64,000 nt of DNA, taken from Rothia sp. HMSC078H08 (lineage in GTDB: Bacteria; Actinomycetota; Actinomycetes; Actinomycetales; Micrococcaceae). The notes beneath the pieces are model-generated. The model was not told the origin of the DNA and searched no databases. It was given only the letters and a program-made list of their open reading frames with translations. Positions 60,503-64,000 of the stretch are shown here, one piece after another; position 1 is the first letter of the stretch; each line of letters begins with the position of its first letter. The translations under genes and the position numbers were made by a program. The stretch spans positions 1 through 64,000 of the forward strand of contig NZ_KV795243.1 of NCBI RefSeq assembly GCF_001808955.1, in the 5' to 3' direction.

Positions 60503-60540
60503 CCCCGCACACAGGCGGGCAGATACACAGGAGCAAACCA

Positions 60541-62001
60541 ATGGCTGAACACACTTTCGGCTTCCGCACCCGCGCACTACACGCGGGCGGCACCCCCGAC
60601 GCCGAGCACGGTGCCCGCGCGGTCCCCATCTACCAGACCACCTCCTTCGTCTTCAAAGACGCTGACGACGCCGCGAACCTCTTCTCCCTGCAGAAGTACG
60701 GCAACATCTACTCGCGCCTGTCCAACCCCACCGTCGCCGCGCTGGAGGAGCGCATCGCCTCCCTCGAAGGCGGCATCGGCGCGGTAGCGACCGCCTCCGG
60801 CATGGCTGCCGAGTTCATCACCTTCGCGGCTCTGTGCCAGCAGGGCGACCACATTGTGGCTTCTTCGCAGCTGTACGGCGGCACCGTCACCCAGCTGGAC
60901 GTATCCCTGCGCCGCTTCGGCATTGAAACCACCTTCGTGCCCGGCACCGACCCCGCCGACTACAAGGCGGCACTGACCGAGAACACCAAGGCAATCTACA
61001 CCGAGATCGTGGCGAACCCCTCCGGTGAGGTTGCCGACCTGGAAGGCCTCGCAGAGGTCGCACACGAGGCGGGTATCCCCCTGGTCGTGGACGCAACCCT
61101 GTCCACCCCCTACCTGATCCGCCCCATCGAGCACGGCGCGGACATCGTCATTCACTCGGTCACCAAGTTCCTGGGCGGTCACGGCACCACCCTCGGCGGT
61201 ATCGTCGTCGAGTCCGGTCGTTTCAACTGGGGTAACGGCAACTTCCCGTCCATGACCGAGCCGGTTCCCTCCTACAACGGCGTGTCCTGGTGGGGTAACT
61301 TCGGTGAGTTCGGTTTCCTGACTAAGCTGCGTTCTGAGCAGCTGCGTGACTTCGGTCCGTCGCTGAGCCCGCAGTCCGCGTTCAACCTGCTGCAGGGCGT
61401 TGAGACCTTGCCGCAGCGCATGGACGCGCACCTGGCGAACGCTAAGCAGGTTGTTGCCTGGCTGGTTGAGGATCAGCGTATCGCCTACGTGAACTACGCC
61501 GGCCTGGAAGACCACCCGCACCACGAGCGTGCGAAGAAGCTTCTGCCGCTGGGTGTCGGTTCCGTGTTCTCCTTCGGTGTGAAGGGCACCGAGAAGGCGT
61601 CCGGCCGTCTGGTCGGTGGCGAGTTCATTGGCGCCCTGCAGCTGGCAAGCCACCTGGCAAACATTGGTGACTCCCGCACTCTCGTGCTGCACCCGGGTTC
61701 GACCACGCACCAGCAGCTGTCGCGTGAGCAGCTTGAGGCTGCCGGCGTGGGTGAGGACCTGATCCGTATCTCGGTGGGTCTGGAAGACGTCGAAGACATC
61801 ATTTGGGACCTGGACCAGGCGCTGACCTACGCGACCGGCCTGAACCACGCCGGTGAGCGTGTGGGCGAGTCCAGCGCAGACAAGGTTGTGGAGGCTGAGG
61901 AGGCGGTTGCCGCCGCTAAGGCCGCCGAGGACGCTGCCGCCGCTGAGGCTGCTGCTGGCGCATCCTGCTCCCTGCCTACTACCACTCAGGAGGAGAAGTA
62001 A
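60541..62001 (+). CDS. metY: O-acetylhomoserine sulfhydrylase
   Basis: A 486-residue PLP enzyme of the Cys/Met metabolism family that makes homocysteine (or methionine analogues) directly from O-acetylhomoserine and sulphide. The N-terminus FGFRTRALHAGGTPD, the IYQTTSFVF, YGNIYSRLSNPT and ATASGMAAEF blocks, and the PLP Lys209 in IHSVTKFLGGHGTT identify it. LHPGSTTHQQL and RISVGLEDVEDI are the typical C-terminal motifs. The last 45 residues (AEEAVAAAKAAEDAAAAEAA) are an Ala/Glu extension not needed for the fold. Its stop overlaps the next start (TAATG). Confidence 0.95.
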   Translation: MAEHTFGFRTRALHAGGTPDAEHGARAVPIYQTTSFVFKDADDAANLFSLQKYGNIYSRLSNPTVAALEERIASLEGGIGAVATASGMAAEFITFAALCQQGDHIVASSQLYGGTVTQLDVSLRRFGIETTFVPGTDPADYKAALTENTKAIYTEIVANPSGEVADLEGLAEVAHEAGIPLVVDATLSTPYLIRPIEHGADIVIHSVTKFLGGHGTTLGGIVVESGRFNWGNGNFPSMTEPVPSYNGVSWWGNFGEFGFLTKLRSEQLRDFGPSLSPQSAFNLLQGVETLPQRMDAHLANAKQVVAWLVEDQRIAYVNYAGLEDHPHHERAKKLLPLGVGSVFSFGVKGTEKASGRLVGGEFIGALQLASHLANIGDSRTLVLHPGSTTHQQLSREQLEAAGVGEDLIRISVGLEDVEDIIWDLDQALTYATGLNHAGERVGESSADKVVEAEEAVAAAKAAEDAAAAEAAAGASCSLPTTTQEEK

Positions 62002-62507
62002 TGACTGAGAAGCGTACCTGGGTGGGTCCTTCCGCCCCTGAGCGTCTGAACATTCTGCGTAATACCCGCACGATCGCGATTGTGGGTATGAGCGATAAGA
62101 TTTCGCGTGCCTCGTACTTTGTGGCAACGTACCTGCAGTCGGCGTCGCCGTACAAGCTGTATTTTGTGAACCCGATTCTGGCGGCGAAGGGCAAGCTTGT
62201 GCTGGGTCAGCCGGTGTACCCGTCGCTGCAGGACCTGCCGGAGGTCCCGGATCTGGTGGAGATTTTCCGCCGTAATGAGGACCTGCCGGGCGTGGTTCAG
62301 GAGGCTGTGGATCTGGGCGCGAAGACCGTCTGGATGCAGCTGGGCTCCTGGAGTGAGGAGGCTGCCGCGATTGGTGAGGCTGCCGGCCTGAACGTGGTGA
62401 TGGATAAGTGCGTGAAGATTGAGCATGCGCGTTTCCACGGTGGCCTGCACCTGGCTGGTTTCAACACGGGCGTGATTTCTTCGAAGCGTCAGGTGCTGTC
62501 CAAGTAG
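62001..62507 (+). CDS. CoA-binding domain protein (YccU type)
   Basis: A 168-residue single Rossmann-fold CoA-binding protein, of the succinyl-CoA synthetase alpha-like group. The blocks TIAIVGMSDKISRASYFVATYL, VYPSLQDLPEVPDLVEIFRR, GAKTVWMQLGSWSEEAA and VVMDKCVKIEH are in family order. The exact role is unknown. It is translationally coupled to metY by one nucleotide overlap, which suggests a link to methionine or sulphur metabolism. The same pairing could be checked in other actinobacteria. Confidence 0.9.
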   Translation: MTEKRTWVGPSAPERLNILRNTRTIAIVGMSDKISRASYFVATYLQSASPYKLYFVNPILAAKGKLVLGQPVYPSLQDLPEVPDLVEIFRRNEDLPGVVQEAVDLGAKTVWMQLGSWSEEAAAIGEAAGLNVVMDKCVKIEHARFHGGLHLAGFNTGVISSKRQVLSK

Positions 62508-62574
62508 CCTGCGCTGTGTAAGCTGCGGCTACCGTAGCTTGTAATTACAAAAATTAGGCGCTTGTCAGCGTGCT

Positions 62575-62616
62575 AGGAGGGGCGTACCCGGGGTGATTCC
62601 CGGGTACGCCCCTCCT
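62575..62616 (+). terminator. Terminator, copy 1 of pair D
   Basis: A perfect 18-bp stem (62575-62592 with 62599-62616) and loop GTGATT end the metY operon. Positions 62579-62604 are identical to 63873-63898. Confidence 0.9.
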
Positions 62617-62679
62617 TCATTAAGGACGATGTAGCGATATAAGCAACCAGAAGATAACCAGGGAAAACGCCCAGATTCC

Positions 62680-62708
62680 TTGAGAGCGTGTAGCTTCAAT
62701 GTTATGGT
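62680..62708 (+). promoter_or_regulatory. Promoter of the hairpin RNA and Abi_2 gene
   Basis: TTGAGA (62680-62685), a 17-bp spacer and TATGGT (62703-62708) predict a start near 62715, just before the C-rich arm of the hairpin. Two bases in each hexamer depart from consensus. Confidence 0.55.
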
Positions 62709-62714
62709 TGTACT

Positions 62715-62767
62715 AACAGTCCCCCCTCCGCCTCTGATTCAAGCGCATCTCGAGGGGGTCCTTTTTT
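62715..62767 (+). ncRNA. Candidate short structured RNA upstream of the Abi_2 gene
   Basis: From the predicted start the transcript would hold CCCCCTC (62722-62728) pairing with GAGGGGG (62752-62758), a possible inner CGC/GCG stem in the 23-nt loop, and a T6 tract (62762-62767). That is a complete intrinsic terminator before the gene's own ribosome-binding site, giving an RNA of about 50 nt plus limited read-through into the RNase gene. This is the layout of RNA-antitoxin modules and resembles the structured RNAs known upstream of other AbiF-type genes. An attenuator is the main alternative. Confidence 0.5.
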
Positions 62768-62803
62768 ATGTTCGGTTCTACGGCGAACCGAGTAAGGAGA
62801 GCA

Positions 62804-63808
62804 GTGGTTTTGCCCAAGGAATCGTGCGTATTTCTGCCTTCAATAGAGGACCAGAAGGAATACCTTGTTGCTAAGAGGTATTTTCCTCAGGGAACGACCC
62901 TGAGCGATGATGACCGAGACATGCTTGCATGCTCTAATTTCCACTACCTTCTGGGATACTTTCGTAATTACAACAAATACAAGAGCGAGGGATTTCTGCC
63001 TGAGAAGCCAGACATCTCAGATATTTTAGATATTGTGCGTATGGATGTGGAGGTCTCTTCCCTCCTGTACGGATACATGAGGCAGAGCGAACAGGCGATT
63101 CGAGCTGCATGGGTGGAAGCATTCTGTACTTATCGTAGTCCCCATGAGTACCTCAACCCGGATGTATATATCTGCATAAATCAGGACAGGCCAGTAGATG
63201 CGCTTATCAAAGATATGATGCGGCATATCCTGCGATACCGTGAACCGTATGTTCGTGAGCGTATTGAGGAGTGGTGGAAATCTTGCGCTAAAAGTTCCTC
63301 TAAAAATCCCTCTGAAAGCTTGGAAGACTGGGAAGATGTTGAGGCGCTTCGAGAGATGATGCAAAAAGAGCTTCCCCTGTGGTCTATTGTTGATTCGTTT
63401 TCTTTGGGACTTCTCTCCCACGCAGTGGTCCAAAGTTATGCTTCAGAAACCTCCACTGAGTCTGGAGGTTCTGAAAAGTTGCTGCTCTACAAAAAGACCG
63501 CAGGGTATATGGGGGTGAACCATAAGCACTTTGAGGGCCGTCTTAAGTCTCTGACCACTCTGAGAAACCGTGTAGCTCATGGTTCTCGCCTCTGGATGAT
63601 GCCAACGACTGATACCTCTGCAAAGCCTAAAATTTTTGCTAAGGACCTCCGCGAAGCGGACCCGAAAGGTATGTTGGTCAGCTTCGCCAATGTTGCTCTT
63701 TTGCAGGGAAACACCTGTCGTCAGAGGGAGGCCTGGAAAGCGATAAAAGCTTTAGTGAAGCAGAATGAGAGCTACTACATTGGCGTAGGTTCGCAGAAAA
63801 TCTTCTGA
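62804..63808 (+). CDS. Abi_2 (AbiD/AbiF-type) HEPN ribonuclease-like abortive infection protein
   Basis: A 334-residue Abi_2 family protein. N-terminal family features are the short helical YLVAKRYFPQG segment and the FHYLLGYFRNY motif; SLLYGYMRQSEQAIRAAW and SFSLGLLSHAV follow. The HEPN RNase motif RNxxxH is intact: Arg254, Asn255, His259 in TLRNRVAHGSRLW. I chose the GTG at 62804 because AAGGAG (62794-62799) lies 4 nt before it; an in-frame ATG at 62768 overlaps the T-tract. GC content is below that of the metY operon. It is bracketed by two near-identical terminators and preceded by a hairpin RNA candidate. Expected role: cleaving RNA on phage infection. Confidence 0.8.
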   Translation: MVLPKESCVFLPSIEDQKEYLVAKRYFPQGTTLSDDDRDMLACSNFHYLLGYFRNYNKYKSEGFLPEKPDISDILDIVRMDVEVSSLLYGYMRQSEQAIRAAWVEAFCTYRSPHEYLNPDVYICINQDRPVDALIKDMMRHILRYREPYVRERIEEWWKSCAKSSSKNPSESLEDWEDVEALREMMQKELPLWSIVDSFSLGLLSHAVVQSYASETSTESGGSEKLLLYKKTAGYMGVNHKHFEGRLKSLTTLRNRVAHGSRLWMMPTTDTSAKPKIFAKDLREADPKGMLVSFANVALLQGNTCRQREAWKAIKALVKQNESYYIGVGSQKIF

Positions 63809-63870
63809 AAACAGCGACAGTCCCGCAGGCACCTCGCATTATGACGCTGGCGTTCTCATTGGACTAAGAG

Positions 63871-63906
63871 AGGGGGCGTACCCGGGGTGATTCCCGGGGC
63901 GCCCCT
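63871..63906 (+). terminator. Terminator, copy 2 of pair D
   Basis: Repeats the stem and loop of 62575-62616: left arm 63871-63886, loop GTGATT, right arm 63893-63906. The right arm has lost two bases, so the stem is weaker. It ends the Abi_2 gene. Beyond it, up to 64000, I see no gene. Confidence 0.8.
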
Positions 63907-64000
63907 AATCTGTGCCCGGTGGAGCATTCGGCGCGTTGTGGGCGAGATTGAGGGCGTAGCATCGCCCCTTGTCGAGAGCAGTTCAGCTTTAAGGTAAACC

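Larger units (their letters stand above)
60177..60540. other. Divergent region with operator array
   Basis: No gene is supported. It holds the TGTTATGA/TCATAACA boxes (60209-60407), a weak CCCGG hairpin near 60308-60335, and the metY promoter region with its own inverted repeat. Confidence 0.7.

Noticed and set aside
62508..62570. Possible tRNA attachment site explaining the Abi_2 insertion
   Set aside because: No tRNA is present; the repeated sequence is the terminator hairpin.

Overview
The window looks like chromosome of a high-GC Gram-positive of the Micrococcaceae, most like Rothia (R. mucilaginosa-like). This rests on about 60% GC in housekeeping genes, strong third-position G/C bias (hence very long antisense shadow frames), actinobacterial -10 boxes (TAGGAT, TAGGGT), several apparently leaderless genes, a NirK-type nitrite reductase fused to a membrane domain, SLH-anchored subtilases and PdxS/PdxT. 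The species call is an inference. I see no rRNA, tRNA, CRISPR array, insertion sequence or phage structural gene.

Layout. 0-6 kb: aldo/keto reductase, sugar-porter MFS, a Phd/YefM antitoxin beside a broken divergent RelE toxin, a cytochrome P450 and a lytic transglycosylase. 6-15 kb: a three-part copper nitrite reductase, two overlapping GT87 mannosyltransferase-like genes and a repeat-rich single-pass membrane protein. 15-24 kb: CPBP protease, M18 aminopeptidase, an AT-rich AlbA_2/Schlafen-like gene, a block with two inverted lipoprotein paralogues around an AT-rich membrane protein, and pdxT/pdxS. 24-32 kb: Na+/H+ antiporter, AIPR-like defence gene, MATE exporter, nadE, and an AT-rich mini-operon of a 38-residue peptide plus a 101-residue partner. 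32-44.5 kb: three consecutive SLH subtilases. 44.8-49.3 kb: five paralogous membrane proteins of unknown function. 49.5-64 kb: DUF4870, purA, CorA, an unknown protein, a siderophore uptake locus with a probable iron box, DUF1963, an AlbA_2-ATPase regulator with an operator array, metY with a CoA-binding protein, and an Abi_2 HEPN RNase gene.

Two signals stand out. First, accessory modules are repeatedly bracketed by two near-identical copies of an intrinsic terminator, while the core genes beside them look ordinary. The pairs are 17505/19087 around the AlbA_2 gene, 19680/22403 around the lipoprotein block, 26247/28121 around the AIPR-like gene and 62575/63871 around the Abi_2 gene. A partial example brackets the small-peptide cassette (30908/31631). 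This suggests that terminators act as landing sites for defence and accessory cassettes. Second, the Abi_2 gene, which carries an intact HEPN RNxxxH motif, is preceded by its own promoter, a short hairpin and a U-tract before its ribosome-binding site. That is the arrangement expected of an RNA antitoxin controlling an AbiF-type RNase.

Coordinates and translations were read by eye. Family assignments come from motif recognition; no database search or folding calculation was run.
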